Shown here: one piece after another, positions 37,801 through 50,704 of the stretch
Layout: the number at the start of each line of letters is the position of its first letter
Numbering within the stretch: position 1 is the first letter of the stretch
Origin: Kudoa neothunni
Taxonomy: Eukaryota; Cnidaria
DNA length: 64,000 nt
Direction of reading: 5' to 3'
Assembly (NCBI GenBank): GCA_964304625.1
Contig: OZ199838.1
Span: 5,022,001 to 5,086,000 of the forward strand
The notes under the pieces: generated by a model
Seen by the model: only the letters and a program-made list of their open reading frames with translations
Databases searched by the model: none
What the model was told of the DNA's origin: nothing
Made by a program: the position numbers and the translations under genes

Positions 37801-40800
37801 AGTCATATTGATAATAATAACCTAACTTAAAGCTTACACAATCCTCCACAATATATTTATCCATGATAAATACTTTTCATGTGTAAAAATAAAAAAAATC
37901 CAAATATTCCATAAAAACTCATATATAGCATGAGATATTAAACAATGATTTCCTATGTTTTTAAACTAAAAATGCGATTTCGTATGCAGAAAGGACGATA
38001 ATTCGCTCCCTTTATCATTTAATTCATAAAAAATAAGTATTTGGGACTAAAATTCGAATAAAGGGTAAAAATTTATTTAGGACCAATGAGAAAAATTTTA
38101 ATAATCAAAAAATATTCACAAGTTGATAATTAATTTAGTTTAGAAAATTCTGATTTCTCCGAAACATTATCCTGTATAACAATATAATAAGATAAATATG
38201 ATTGGAAAGATACAAAATATATTCTTATTATAAATAAAAAAGAAAATTGTATTCTGTTGATTGTTTTTAATGCAGAAATTTAAAAAACAGTATAACAACT
38301 GACCGAATAAATATCATTTGCGTAATAAAAATGAACAAGATAATGTACAAAAAACAACAGGAATCGATATATTTAAAACTTTAATGGAAAATAATTATCT
38401 AATTTACAAGACAATTATATTATCATTTATGGAAATTTAGCAATATATTTTTATTGAATAAATTATGGATATTTTATTACCAGCCTATATGATAATTTAA
38501 TATTCTGCGACTTTCATATTAAAATAGGAAATCTTTCTAACAAGTAAATTTATTGTAAAAACAATTTAAAACGAACACCTAATCGATCTAGAACTTTAAG
38601 TAGTATTAATATTTTAGAAAAAAAGTAAAACTTTCGAAAGTAAAATTAACTTGATAAACCTACCCGAATAATTAAAAAATACATAGCGGTTGTCATATAA
38701 ACGATCAACAAAATAAATGAAGTTGATGCTTAATTAAATATCTTCCTGCTAATTTCACTCATAATAAATGTATGAAAACGGCGTTCGGCAAGCATTTTAA
38801 TATTCTTATTAATCTTGGAAAAAATGAAAGTTTCAAACATGATTATATCCCTTTAAATTATGCAGAAATCAATTAGTTTAAAAAAATAGACAGTCGCTGA
38901 GACAAATTTTCGGAATTTACCTGAAAGAATGACCCAATTTTTCGAACAGAAACCGACATCATACCGAAAATCGGTAAACCGAATCAATTTCAAATTAAGC
39001 CAAAGTTTTCATACTGAATTTTCAATATTAAAGAGAATTAATTACGAAAAATATGAATCAGGGTTTCAAATTGTTAATTTTTAATTCTATTTTAAAGTAA
39101 GTTAGCTTCCTAACACTATTTACGTAACTTTGCCCACATATTTGCTAAAAAAGTCATTTGATATACTGTTAAGCGCGGTTTTCAACCTTTTTGGAATCGC
39201 GGATTACCTGAAAGCTCAATTGACCTTTCGGATCCCCATATATATTAAGGATATTGTAAACAACAGAATACAAGGTTTATAAAAATTATCATGCATTTAT
39301 TTACAAAAAGTCAGAATATATTATTTTTAAAATTTACTCGAGATTTCAAGGACCTAAACAACGTGCATTTGTAAATAGAAGATCTATTATTTGTTCTTAT
39401 ATTTTTTCGGTGCTGCGGATCGCCGGTTTAAAACCACTGTGTTAAGATAGCAGCAAATTTCACATTGTCTACGACAGAACCTGTTGAATCGGGAAATATT
39501 GCACTGAGCCAAGGGCAATCCTAGCGTTATCAAAGAACTTAGCCGTACAATAGTACAATATCCTCCAGAATCTTAAAAATTAAGTAAAAATGAAAATGTT
39601 TTGATTCCATTGTTGAGATATAAAAATATGCCAAGAACAACCGAATTAATCTAATTAGAAAATTATCCCCTATCGAATTAATAAATAATAATTGTTATAA
39701 TCATTAAAAAATATTTCATAAATAATTCAATCTAACTCAAAAAAAAAATAAAATCTTAATGCTTTTTAAAAGCACATGCATATTCTTAAGAATCAGATAA
39801 ACTTCACACATTTCTCATAAAGTTAATTAGAACTTTATCAGCTTAAAAATATGTTTATTTGAAGCAATATTTGAGAAATTTGTACAGGCCAGAAATTTAT
39901 GTCCCACATAAAAGATACTAAAACATACGCGGAAAAAAATCTAACTCTTCGATGGGTCCAAATGATCTAATGATACTGCGAAAATGAAATACAGCACATT
40001 TTTAAAACTTAATTTTTCTAAGTTTTTGTAGAATGTAGTCTATAATTTTAATGAAAATTATTTTGTTAATCCCAATAAATTTAAAATTAAAAAAACCACA
40101 TAATTCTTTTAATAAATAATCCTCTAAATAACTGATTTAAGCTGAGTTAAGTTAAGCAAGGCGACCCATCTCCAAATATGTTATGAAATTCGACATAATA
40201 TTAAGATAAAAATTACTGTACTAATCACAATAAGCGTATCGAAAGGTATTACAGAAAAAAATTGTTTTCATGTCACTTGTAATTCTTCAAAATTAACTAT
40301 TATATAGAAAACACATTCATATTTGCATAAATACTCATTCAATAAAAAATATGTAACCATAGCAACTAAAACTCAATATTTAAAATCTTTAAAACTAAAT
40401 TAATTAAGTAAATAAGCAAATAATTCTATTTTCAGAGTTGAAATACGTATATATCAAATTCTAAATTGTAAAAAGCTTAGATGGAGCTGCATTTTCCCCA
40501 CAAATATAGTTTGCCACCCTCAACTTAAATAATAAAAACAAACCATCATCTCTAACAGTCGCTGAATCACTATCATCTTTTTGATTGTCAGGTTGATTGT
40601 TGGAGTTACTACCATTCGAAATAACCTCATTTTGTATCTCTTCAGCAGTATGATTATCTGGCTGGGGGTTCTAACAAATTAAACAACATTAATAATCTGT
40701 TCGATAACAAAACACAACTATAATACATTATTGTCTGATTCCAATTCTGAACACTTTTTAGTGATATTAATTGTAGAAGCAGGTGCACTTTTAATGAGGA

Positions 40801-42119
40801 GAGAATTTTCAGACGTGAATTTATGATTTTTGAACAAGGTAGAAGTTGGAGTATAAATTTTTTCCTCATTAGAACTGGAACTATTCATGTGTCTTCGAGA
40901 ATTTGAAGTTTTGTTACTTTCCTGTCGCAAAATCAACTTGGATCATATTCTTATAAAAGAACAAAAATTACTTTATCTGCCAACGAATCGTTTTCATTGG
41001 TAGAAACAATTTTTGGTGTATCTTTTCTTTTCTTCTTATAATTGACAATGGGCATTCTTTTGGTGAGTTTCTATGCGTAGATTAAAACAAAGTCCACCCA
41101 AAAAACACTACCATTTTTAGTGACTCTATATCACAATAGGTAAAATTGTGGAGAGTTTTCGGGTTGAATTCATGCAACCTAATCATCAGATCAGCGTAGT
41201 AACTCATACATAAGTCAACCATCAAATAACCGACCTCGAAAATATGTGATGAACGATTTCAGCCAAAATGGAAAAACAGACACTTCTCAGCAGTTCTATT
41301 GATAAATTATTTCAACAACAATTAAGGTACTGATGGATACCGCTCAACTTGGACTGAAAACAAATCCGAAAACACGATTGTATGGATGAACAAATAGCAT
41401 CATTTGACATAAAAACCCCGACCGGCGAAAGAATTAATGTTTTTACCAGCTATAAATAACCACAAAATAAGTAATTCACGTCCATTAAAGGAAAATGGAA
41501 AATTATTTATACATTGACATTCTTCATCAAAACGGTCTCATCGGATGACGCGTCAGTACCGATAAATCTTGTGTTATGAATAGCGATACAGATTTCAGAG
41601 ACGATTTCTTCACATTTCTCATCTGTAGCACCTGTCCACGAAACAGATAAATTCAGCTTTATAAGAAACAACAACAATTGTTACTTATAAAGTTGTAAGT
41701 GATGAATTTGGTGACAGAGGAAATCGCCGATCTGGTACTTGCACCGTCCGTACAATCGGACATCATTATGTGCAGGAAAGGTCGAATAAAACGTAAGGGG
41801 CTCATATCATCACCAGCACCATCGACAATATTTCCAGTGGTAGTATCATCTATAGATTATATTAGTATAAAGATATTATAATACCTCGTTTAAATGTGGT
41901 TCAAAGAAGCAGTTACTAGGCATCTTTTTCAAATACAACTTAAGAATGTAAAAATCTTTTAGCAATTTTATATTATTCTAAAAATCCATCAATGTCTATT
42001 TCCTCGATCAAACTCACAGTGTTGGCCAGTGCGGTCCAATTTTTTTGTTGTTTCAACAGATAAACAATCACATTTATTTCCGCATTGATAATGTTGGTGT
42101 ATGAGGTAGGTAGTTGCAT
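31829..42119 (-). CDS. GBF1: GBF1-type Arf guanine-nucleotide exchange factor
   Basis: GBF1 activates Arf1 at the cis-Golgi for COPI vesicle formation. From the start at 42119 the exons give the DCB domain (INAEINVIVYLL; IRPFLHIMMS; RFIGTDASSDETVLMK; LSPVGVFMS; SCFRICF), a Ser/Asn-rich linker (40545-41090), the HUS domain (YNMICLYEFLQYISILIDPYDR; ELFANFDCNPYREDVV with the HUS box NFDCN), the Sec7 domain in one long exon (about 35275-36272; FRLPGESPV holds the catalytic Glu; AYAIIMLNVDQHN; KGINNGKDFP), then HDS regions and a C-terminal exon of about 2.4 kb (31829-34310) with LEAIPEMIKNILFVM. Most introns are about 45 bp; three are larger, and that at 37445-40543 is 3.1 kb. No frame break was found. 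Confidence 0.93.
37322..37342. repeat. (TA)n microsatellite inside a small GBF1 intron
   Basis: A run of about ten TA units lies within the short intron that splits the PYDR/KENHAY junction of GBF1. Confidence 0.9.
39174..39439. mobile_element. hAT-type MITE inside a GBF1 intron
   Basis: The left end CGCGGTTTTCAACC and the reversed right end CAGTGGTTTTAAACC form an imperfect inverted pair, and GCGGAT / GCGGATC motifs lie just inside each. The flanks share TGTTAAG (39167-39173 and 39440-39446), a likely target duplication of 7-8 bp. It is 266 bp, with no coding capacity, within the 3.1-kb intron of GBF1. Confidence 0.72.
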
Positions 42120-42327
42120 TTATCAATTCACCCAACTCAATCTATCTTAGTAGGCAATATATTTCCGAAGTGGTCCGATATAAAATTAGCGTCGATTATA
42201 TGTTATTTTTAAATTTTAAAAATCAATTTTTGCCAATATATGCGTTATTATAGACGGTTGTGGATGTTATATGAGGGTTGCGATTCAACCAACAATTATT
42301 AATTGGCATGCGCACGCAAATTCAGCA
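42120..42327. promoter_or_regulatory. Bidirectional promoter region GBF1/PRPF6
   Basis: The two start codons point away from each other and are only 208 bp apart, so both promoters and both 5' leaders must share this segment. It contains GGCATGCGCACGC at about 42304-42316, a palindromic GCATGC/TGCGCA core like NRF1-type sites (GCGCATGCGC), which are common in shared housekeeping promoters. The factor identity is inference. Confidence 0.5.
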
Positions 42328-45300
42328 ATGAACCGAAAGAAGTTATTTTTAGGAAGATCAGCCCCTCACAACTACATAGCTGGTGTAGGAAGAGGGTAAA
42401 ATTTATTTTTCTGATTAATTGGCATGCTAAACATGTAAAATAGTGCCACTGGTTTCACTACAAGATCTGATATTGGGCCTGCGAGAGAAGCTACAGATGT
42501 GAGGTAGGTTGTTTTTAATTATTCACATGTTTAATTATAATTTTAATTAAATTATTTTGTGTGGTAGTGATGAAAGAAATCCTCATTTGCGAGCCAGATT
42601 CAAGGAACCCGAACCTGAACCTGATGACGATGAGGAGGATTTGAATGAATCCAACTTTGATGAGGTTGGGCATTGAAATTATATAAATTTTTAGGAGGTT
42701 AATAATTTCCGAAAATTATAGTTTAATGGCTACGGAGGAAGTCTATTCAATTCGCTGCCTTACGATAAGGATGATGAAGAGGCGGACAACATCTACAAGA
42801 ACATCGACGATCGAATGGATGAAAGACGTAAAGAGCGCCGTGAAAGAATCTTCAGTGAAGAATTGAAAAAATATCGCAAGGAACGACCTAAAATTCAGCA
42901 ACGATTTATCGATTTGAAAGTACTTACAGATGCTTGGTGCTCCAAAAAAATAGCACTAATTATTATTGTAGCGAAAACTGGCTGATGTGTCACATGATGA
43001 ATGGATGGCTATTCCCGACGTGGGCGATTCTCGTAACAAAAAAGTGAGGAACCCCCGACAGGAAAAATTCACCCCTATTCCCGATTCGGTCATTTCTGGC
43101 GCCTACAAATCAACTCTTCTCGATACGCAACTCGGCAACACAAAATCTACTGCTGCTAGTGGTTCCAAACAAAGCGGTCTCATGACGCCGTTCCCAGGCA
43201 CCTATACTTCTACAGTTGCTGGATTTGTCACCCCTGGAGCCGCTTCCACGGTTAGCGGAAAATTGGATTTGTCCAAAATCGGTGAGGCCAGAAAATCATT
43301 GGTTGGCGTAAAACTTGATCAGGTAATTTTTCGTTTTTTTAATTATGTTGATAGATCATTTATTTAGTAATTATTAAAATTTTTTATATTTTGTTAGTTT
43401 GATGAATGTTTGTTATTATCGCTGTTGTTGTAGGTCTCGGATTCGGTCACCGGACAAACAGTTGTCGATCCCAAAGGCTATCTCACCGATCTACAAAGTT
43501 TGACCCCGCAATTTGGCGGTGATATTGGGTAATTTTATTCGATTGTAATCGCCAATGCAGATATTCTTTCGGCCTAATTTAATACCAAAATAATGAATGG
43601 GCATGCGCCGATGTAAATTAAACAAACTTGGTGAATGATCAGCTGAATTTGAAGTTTAATTTTGAGGAAAGAACGAAAATAATTGTGTGAAGAGGAAAAT
43701 TTAGACATTAAAATAACAATATTTATAATTGTAAATTAAATGAATTTTTTAAAATTGATCATTTCAACCTACTAAGGATTTTGGGGCGAAATACACCCCA
43801 AACAAATTTTAATCCATCATATATTCTTTCATTGTTTTTTTAATGCGTATGAAATTATTGCTGTACCTATAAATTTATTTTAAGTAAACTTTGTAAGTGT
43901 TTAATTTAAAAAAAATATAGGAAGTTATTAAAAATAAAATGACACCCTCCGATGATTTTGTGGCAAAATTCACCCCAGCATAATTTTTCCTTAATTATTC
44001 ATCCAAAAAATGTGCGTATCGCTAAAAATGAATTCTATCTTAGTTCAGCGTATTAAAAAATGAATTAAATTAGAAATTAAAATAAGATACATCGTAGTCA
44101 CATTTTTTACTTTTAAAATAAATTGTTTTGCTTTTGTGCGTCACCGAAGAATTAACGACTTATGCCGTATAAAGTTTTATGAGAATTAGTAATGTGAGTA
44201 AGGACACTTTTGCTCTGCACGTAATCTTTAAAACTATATAATATTTTACGAAGAATTTATTACATTTTTTCGTTTAAATATATTTAACCCTCTAACCGAT
44301 CTCAAAAACGATACCCTGTAACACTTTTGGGGTAAAAATTACCCCACTTTTTTATTGTGTCGATGTGTGTAAAAAAATAATTAATTGGGGAATACAAAAT
44401 ATGATTAAATTTAATTGAGTAAAATCATTGGAATATTGTATTAATTACGCCAAATAATCTCAAACTATCTCGATTACGACATTGTCGGGATATATCGACT
44501 TTCGCCGTAAGTGTTTACAAAATAAAATTAACGTTATCGGCCAATAATAGACTCATTAAAAATTAAAACATAACAAAAATAAGTACAACAATTAATTTTT
44601 GGCACTTCAAAAAGAATTTCGAAACATGAGTGGAGAAATAAAACTTGCAGCAGTCATGACACCATTTAGAGTTTTTCTTATCATTTTATCTTTCACAATA
44701 ATCTCAGCGCGACGATTTTTTATTTAAACTTGGTTTTTTGTTCGAATATAAGATTTATTTAAATTTTTTTTGATACCTTTTCTGGAGGTTCTATTTACAG
44801 TGAATTGTATGATTCTTCAGAAATCTCTTTCAGAAAGTTTCTCCTTAATTTTCTCTCTGAATTAATCAACGAGATATCAATCATGTTGATAAAGACGATA
44901 AGCCGCCTTCTTCTTTTAAAGTTTTGGGTAGAAATTGATGCCAACATTCTATCCACATTATCAACCTCATCCTTCGTTGCATCGTAATGCATTATCGTAT
45001 GAGGCTTGAAAATTTTTACACATCGATGACAATATTACCAGTGGAACTTATCTATCCTTATCAAGAGCTATTTGTATTAGAAGGTCTATATAAATAACCT
45101 TTAAATTCAAGTTTATTGGTATCATGTCACTCATCATTGGAATGGTGATTTCCAAGCATATTTTGGTACACGTTATGATAATTCTACCGATTTTTGAGGT
45201 AAAGAATTACAAAAAACAATCAACGAATGATTTTACTTTTGATACAGCATATGAAATGGCATTAAGGGTGGAATTCACTATGTTTTCGGCCCAGGTTTTT

Positions 45301-48300
45301 CTCGTAGGTGACTTTGATAAACTCCAAATAATTCCACATTTACTTTTTAAATTATTATCAATAATATCTATGGGATCTATTTCTTCACCCGATATATCAC
45401 TTTCATCAATAACTCTATCGTCAAATTCGCTTCCAGATGAAGTATATTCGCCAATGAAATCACTCGCTTCATTCATTAAGAATTATGCACTACGTGCACG
45501 TGCACATTTCACCAACTAGTCATATCGTTCATTGTTTTCTTCAAATCTACTCGTTCGATTTAACTGATAATTTATTATTTGATTATTTAAATGATACTCT
45601 TTACATTAAAGTAATAAAAAAGTGGGGTAAGTTTCACCCCAAAAAATGTTAGAGGATAATATTTAGATAAAATTTTTTCTTTTCATTAGTTTTTTCCAAT
45701 TTGTTTATTAAAAATAAATCATTATAAATTCCAGGAATATTGGAAATTTTGTGAGGTTTAATAATTGAAATTAAAAGATATGATGAATATAAAATCGTTT
45801 TGGGGTAAAATTTACCCCAAAATCCTTCGAGGTAGTTCATTTTTTGATACCTTATGGGATTAAAACTAGATTTTCTTGGATAATTGTTTTTTTACTACCT
45901 ATTAAGATTAGCTAATTGATATTAACACGCCTATCTCTGAGGTTGCCTATTTAAATTTTGAGAGGAAAACGTGAATAAATTATTTTGAGTCGTACATAAT
46001 ATGGCAAGAAAACTTAAATTATCAATATCTAAAGAATTTAATTTCTAATCTACAAAACTTTACAATATTAGTAACATTTTACCTTAATTTGACCTTAGAA
46101 AAAATTTAGTTATTGCTAGATTTTATATATTTTATGGGTAGTGCACAATTATGACTAGTGAGTAATAAATTTTTTTCATAACTTCAATGATTATAACAAG
46201 TAAGTCAACAGGTGGTAAAAAAATCTTAACTCTATTCCAAAGGTTGAACTTATATAATATTTTAAAAAAGCAGATAATGTATCAAACGCTAAACTTGACA
46301 TAAGGAAGATCCTTCACGTAACAGCAAGATCTGCTCTGAATACTATTATAACCATACAGACTAATTGTTTTAACATTATATCGATTATTCTGTTCCAAAT
46401 TAAGAAAAACTCTCAAATGAAATAAATATGGAAATTGATCAACAAGTGAAAGAGTGGATTGAACTGACAAGAGCAAAAAGGATTGAAGATTCTCAGTAAC
46501 TTTTTTCAGTTAAACTGACGAATTCCATATTATACCTCATAATCAATAGGTGTGTCTACTAGTTGTTTTATGACTTTTACAAAAAGAATTAAACATTTCG
46601 CATAATACATTTTTGGTGGTACTTTCTAATTTTAAAATTTGTTGTATTGCTAGTTATTTAAAATACTAAGCTAAATAAGTTAATTTATCAAAATATAACC
46701 CAATCTTTAAATTTTTGTTTGATTTCGCCCGCGTTAATTGTGTCGTGCGTAATGAATTTGATTTCCGTTTTGATTATGCATGACATTATAAGTCACCGAA
46801 TTATCCACAGATGCACTCAAAATTAATTGAAATAATGAATTTAGCTATCATATTTACGTTAAAGTTTAAGTAATAAACTCTGGTTTAATTTAAAAATTAC
46901 TGCTGTAAAAAAATAAGTCATTTCGAATTCTCGCAATTCCACTAGGGAAATGATACTCACACGAATCGAACAATTATTTTATACCTTAATTGGTTGAAGA
47001 GATAAAGATTTGTTGACCTTTTTGTTTGATTATTACTAGTTAATTTTAGATTAAAAAAATAATGCGCAGTTAAATTAAATTTTCTCCTTTAAATTTTAAA
47101 CGACAATAATTTCTATCTTTCATTATTAACAAACTAAATTGTGTATTTTTAGTGATATCAAAAAAGCTAGACTTTTGCTAAAATCTGTCATCACAAGCAA
47201 TGCCAGTCATGCTCCAGGTATGGTTATAATTTGGTAGATGTTCTCCTAATCATATTCGCATTTACATTCTACAGGATGGATCGCAGCTGCCAGACTAGAA
47301 GAAGTCACTGGCCACATAGATAAATCTCGCAATATTATTACGAATGGAACAAAATCTTGCCCCAAAAGCGAAGATGTGTGGTTAGAGTCTATTCGTCTGC
47401 ATCCACCTGCTTTAGCAAAATCGATCGTAGCTATGGCATTGGAACAACTGCCACAATCTGTTCGTCTATGGATCAAGGCCGCCGATCTAGAAAAAAATGA
47501 TGTGAACGCTAGAAGAAAGGTTATAGAAAAAGGTAATGATTGATATTTGAGCTGAATTCCCATTTTCGAATGTATCTTTAGCATTGGAACACATTCCAAA
47601 TTCTGTAATTTTATGGAAATCAGCTGTGGAGTTAGAAGAACCGAGTGATGCGTTGATCCTTCTTGGTCGTGCTGTTGAATGCTGCCCTACAAGTGTTGAA
47701 GTGAGCTATTATAACGACTGTTTGAACATCAATCAATCAGCTTAGTTAAACTGTGCTAAGAATTTTGATTTTGATTTGTGTAGTTGTGGCTTGGTCTCGC
47801 CAAACTGGAGACTTACGAAAATGCAAGAAAGATATTGAATAAGGCTCGAGAAAAATATTCCCACTGATCGATTGATTTGGATTAATGCCGCCAAATTGGA
47901 GGAGGCAAATCAAAACACGCCAATGGCAACAAAAATCATAGACAGAGCTATTGTTTCACTCACGGCCAATGGTGTTGAAATCAATCGAGATCAATGGATC
48001 AAGGATGCCGAGGAATGCGACCAAACAGGCTACGTTGTGACCGCTCAGTGCATCATAAGAGCAGTGATATCGATCGGAGTTGATGAACAAGACAGCAAAC
48101 ACACCTGGCTGGAAGATGCTGAGTCTTGCATTGCTAACAAATCCTTCAACTGCACCAGGGCAATCTACGCTCATGCTATAGAAAAGCTACCGAAGAAGAA
48201 AAAGCGTATGGTTAAGTGCAGCATACTTTGAAAAAAATCATGGTACAACTCAGTCGCTGGATCAACTATTAGCCGACGCCACCCAAAATTGCCCCAGATG

Positions 48301-49664
48301 TGCAATTTTATGGCTGATGGCTGCCAAATCAAAATGGCTTTCCGGCGATGTACCAGCTGCTAGAAATATCCTTTCTCAAGCTTTCCAAGCCAATCCTAAT
48401 AATGAAGAGATTTGGTGGCTGCTATTAAACTTGAGTCTGAAAATAATGAAGATGAGAGAGCTAGGTAACAAATTCGGTTACCAATCTTCCACGACCGTTT
48501 TCATTGACATTTTTTTATTAGACGTCTCTTAAAGAAAGCTAGAACCAACGCTCCCACACCAAGAGTAAGCAAAAATATGGCTTGGTATCGGTATTTTAAT
48601 GTATCATTCAATATATTTAGGTATACATGAAGAGTGTTCGATTAGAGTGGGTTGAATCAGTACGACGAAGCTATTTGTATACTTAATGAATCACTTGAAA
48701 AATACCCTAAATTCCCTAAGGTACCACATTTTAATTTACTTCCCATATGCTATTGAAGTACATCCACGAACATTTAGTTGTATATGATGAAGGCTCAAAT
48801 TATGATGGAGAAACAAGACTACTCTCAAGCAATGGATACTTTTAGATTAGGTTTGAAAAACTGCCCCGAATCGGTCGTATTATGGTGTTTGTTTGCATCG
48901 TTGGTGGCCGAAAAGGACGCCCTAATCAAAGCCAGATCCATAATGGAGCAGGCTCGACAAAATAACCCTAAAAACGCTTATTTATGGCTCCAATCTGTCC
49001 GCTTGGAAATCAAATACAGTCACAATGATTTTGCCAACAATCTTCTTACAATGGGTATGTTTTTTATGAAATTGGTACTTATTTTCAACTAACGCTTGTA
49101 GCCCTTACAAGAATGCCCTAAGGATGGAAAATTGTGGTATGAAGCTATTTTTATGGAAAAGAAGATGGGTAGGAAGGCCAAAAAGTTTGGATGCACTTCG
49201 AAATTGTGATCATGATCCATATGTAATTTTGGCCGTGGCATTGTAAGGTTTTCTTGAATTTACAAAATAAACTGATTTTTCCTGTGGCAGACTGTTTTGG
49301 GGTGAACGAAAAATATCCAAAGCTAGAGAATGGTTCAAACGGTAAGCTGTTTCGAGCAAAAATTCTCTAATCATCTAATTTTGTTAGGGCTGTAAAAATT
49401 GATCCGGATATTGGTGATATATGGGGCTATTACTACAAGTTTGAATTTCAGTATGGCACCAAGGTTATTTTATTCTTTTTTTGTGCGTTTTATTTATTAC
49501 CCTAGGAATCCCAAGACTTAATAATTGAACAATGTTTGCATGCAGAACCTAGACATGGTGATGTTTGGTGCAGTTTTTCTAAGAATCCAATTCATTGGAA
49601 AACTCCAACAAAAGATATTCTACTGATAGTGGCGGATTACTTTCCTCCTGTTGAGAATCTATGA
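42328..49664 (+). CDS. PRPF6: Pre-mRNA-processing factor 6 (PRPF6), with frame shifts in the second half
   Basis: PRPF6 is the HAT/TPR-repeat scaffold that bridges U5 and U4/U6 in the tri-snRNP. The N-terminal PRP1 domain is clear: [103 protein letters not shown]. After a 3.6-kb intron (43529-47152) come the repeats: [108 protein letters not shown] and [11 protein letters not shown]. The reading frame changes about six times by one base between 47845 and 49175 while the protein match and splice sites continue; several lie next to A runs. Either sequence errors or early decay. Confidence 0.9.
43768..45833. mobile_element. Older piggyBac-related element in the PRPF6 intron, hosting a nested copy
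   Basis: The left end CCTACTAAGGATTTTGGGG and the reversed right end ACCTCGAAGGATTTTGGGG match, each followed by a palindrome (43783-43799, and 45802-45818 within a perfect 25-bp palindrome 45798-45822). A third related end, CCTCCGATGATTTTGTGGC with palindrome 43960-43976, lies just inside on the left, so there may be more than one insertion. No TTAA is left at the borders. The 44284-45657 element sits inside it. Confidence 0.55.
44284..45657 (-). mobile_element. Internally deleted piggyBac-like element nested in the PRPF6 intron
   Basis: The left border is TTAA (44284-44287) followed by CCCTCTAACCGATCTC, the same end as the element at 15354-17461 reversed. The right end (AATGTTAGAGGATA) matches that element's left end. 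The minus strand keeps the transposase N-terminus ([20 protein letters not shown], about 45207-45476) and C-terminal block ([33 protein letters not shown], about 44795-44992) but lacks the catalytic middle. At about 1.37 kb against 2.1 kb it is a deletion derivative of the same family, opposite to PRPF6 in orientation. Confidence 0.8.
45834..47152. other. Rest of the large PRPF6 intron
   Basis: AT-rich intronic DNA. A 64-codon minus-strand frame at 46282-46476 matches nothing known and is probably chance. Confidence 0.4.
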
Positions 49665-50704
49665 CAAGTCTTATCTATCGTGTGGTCTATTTACATGTAA
49701 ACTATTCGTGACCTATTATTGAAATGGGTGAGTTACCTTACATTTTAGTGATTACTTTTTCGATGTATTTTTCTCGATATAATTGTATTAATGTTAAGTA
49801 AATAGTATGTTATTCCATCATTAGGGAAAAGTACCATTCAGCGAAAACATTGACCGTTATTAATGCTATGTATAATTGTGAAACATAAAAAAATATAAGT
49901 CAAAAACTAATCTAATATTCAATTAACGTTTTTGAGATGCCTTCAAATTAACAAAAGGTCGTAATATCGATGATAATTACACGTTTTTCGTTTTAATTTT
50001 ATCAACTCTTTTTGTTTCTTTGATTATTAGATGAACAAAATACTGCTTATACAAAAATTTATAGCTTGTTCTATAAGACTCGCCGAATCTTTAAATTTTT
50101 TGATGAGTCAGTCTAGGGTGTGCTTGATCAAAACGGGCTTATAAATGATTAATGGCATTTAAAATTTTCGATAGTATTAGATGTTGGATCAGTCCTATGC
50201 ATTATTCTTTAATACGCTTTCTATGATAGATTTTATTTGAAACTTCGAATAAAGTTTTTTTAATAATTTTTAAATGAAATTATTTTATTTCTCTCAAAAT
50301 ACATAGATTTTCCACAATTTTTTAGAATTATTTCTTATTTTATTGAATAGGCCAGAGAAAAATGATGTACAAAGTTGATGTTTAGTTAAAAATACAAATC
50401 ATTGCGATGTCGTTTCTTTTAACCTAATTTTTAAACTTTTCTGTATATAAACTTGTTCAAATGAAATAGACGATAAAATATATTTGAGTTTCGTGCTAAT
50501 TTTTTAACAGCATTTAGAGCATATCGCTCAAAATCTATTACTATATTTTTTAAACTGAGCATTCGGTTTCCTTTCTAAAGGTGGATATAACTTGTTAATA
50601 ACGTTCCTGCGATTTATTATTCTATAAGGCAAGCGAAAGAGAGAATATTGCTAAATGTTTTTCATCACGGATTATATGTTTGATTAAATTCTTTACAGGC
50701 CACG
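49665..50704. other. AT-rich DNA downstream of PRPF6
   Basis: Contains the PRPF6 3' end; no other feature recognised. Confidence 0.4.

Noticed and set aside
42987-43367. Independent 126-codon gene
   Set aside because: It is one exon of PRPF6 ([19 protein letters not shown] onward), with its end formed by reading into an intron.
45124-45519. 131-codon plus-strand ORF
   Set aside because: Antisense of the acidic piggyBac transposase N-terminus.
47845-49175. Programmed ribosomal frameshifting in PRPF6
   Set aside because: Six shifts, in both directions and without a shared slippery motif, do not fit known programmed sites. Sequence error or decay is simpler.
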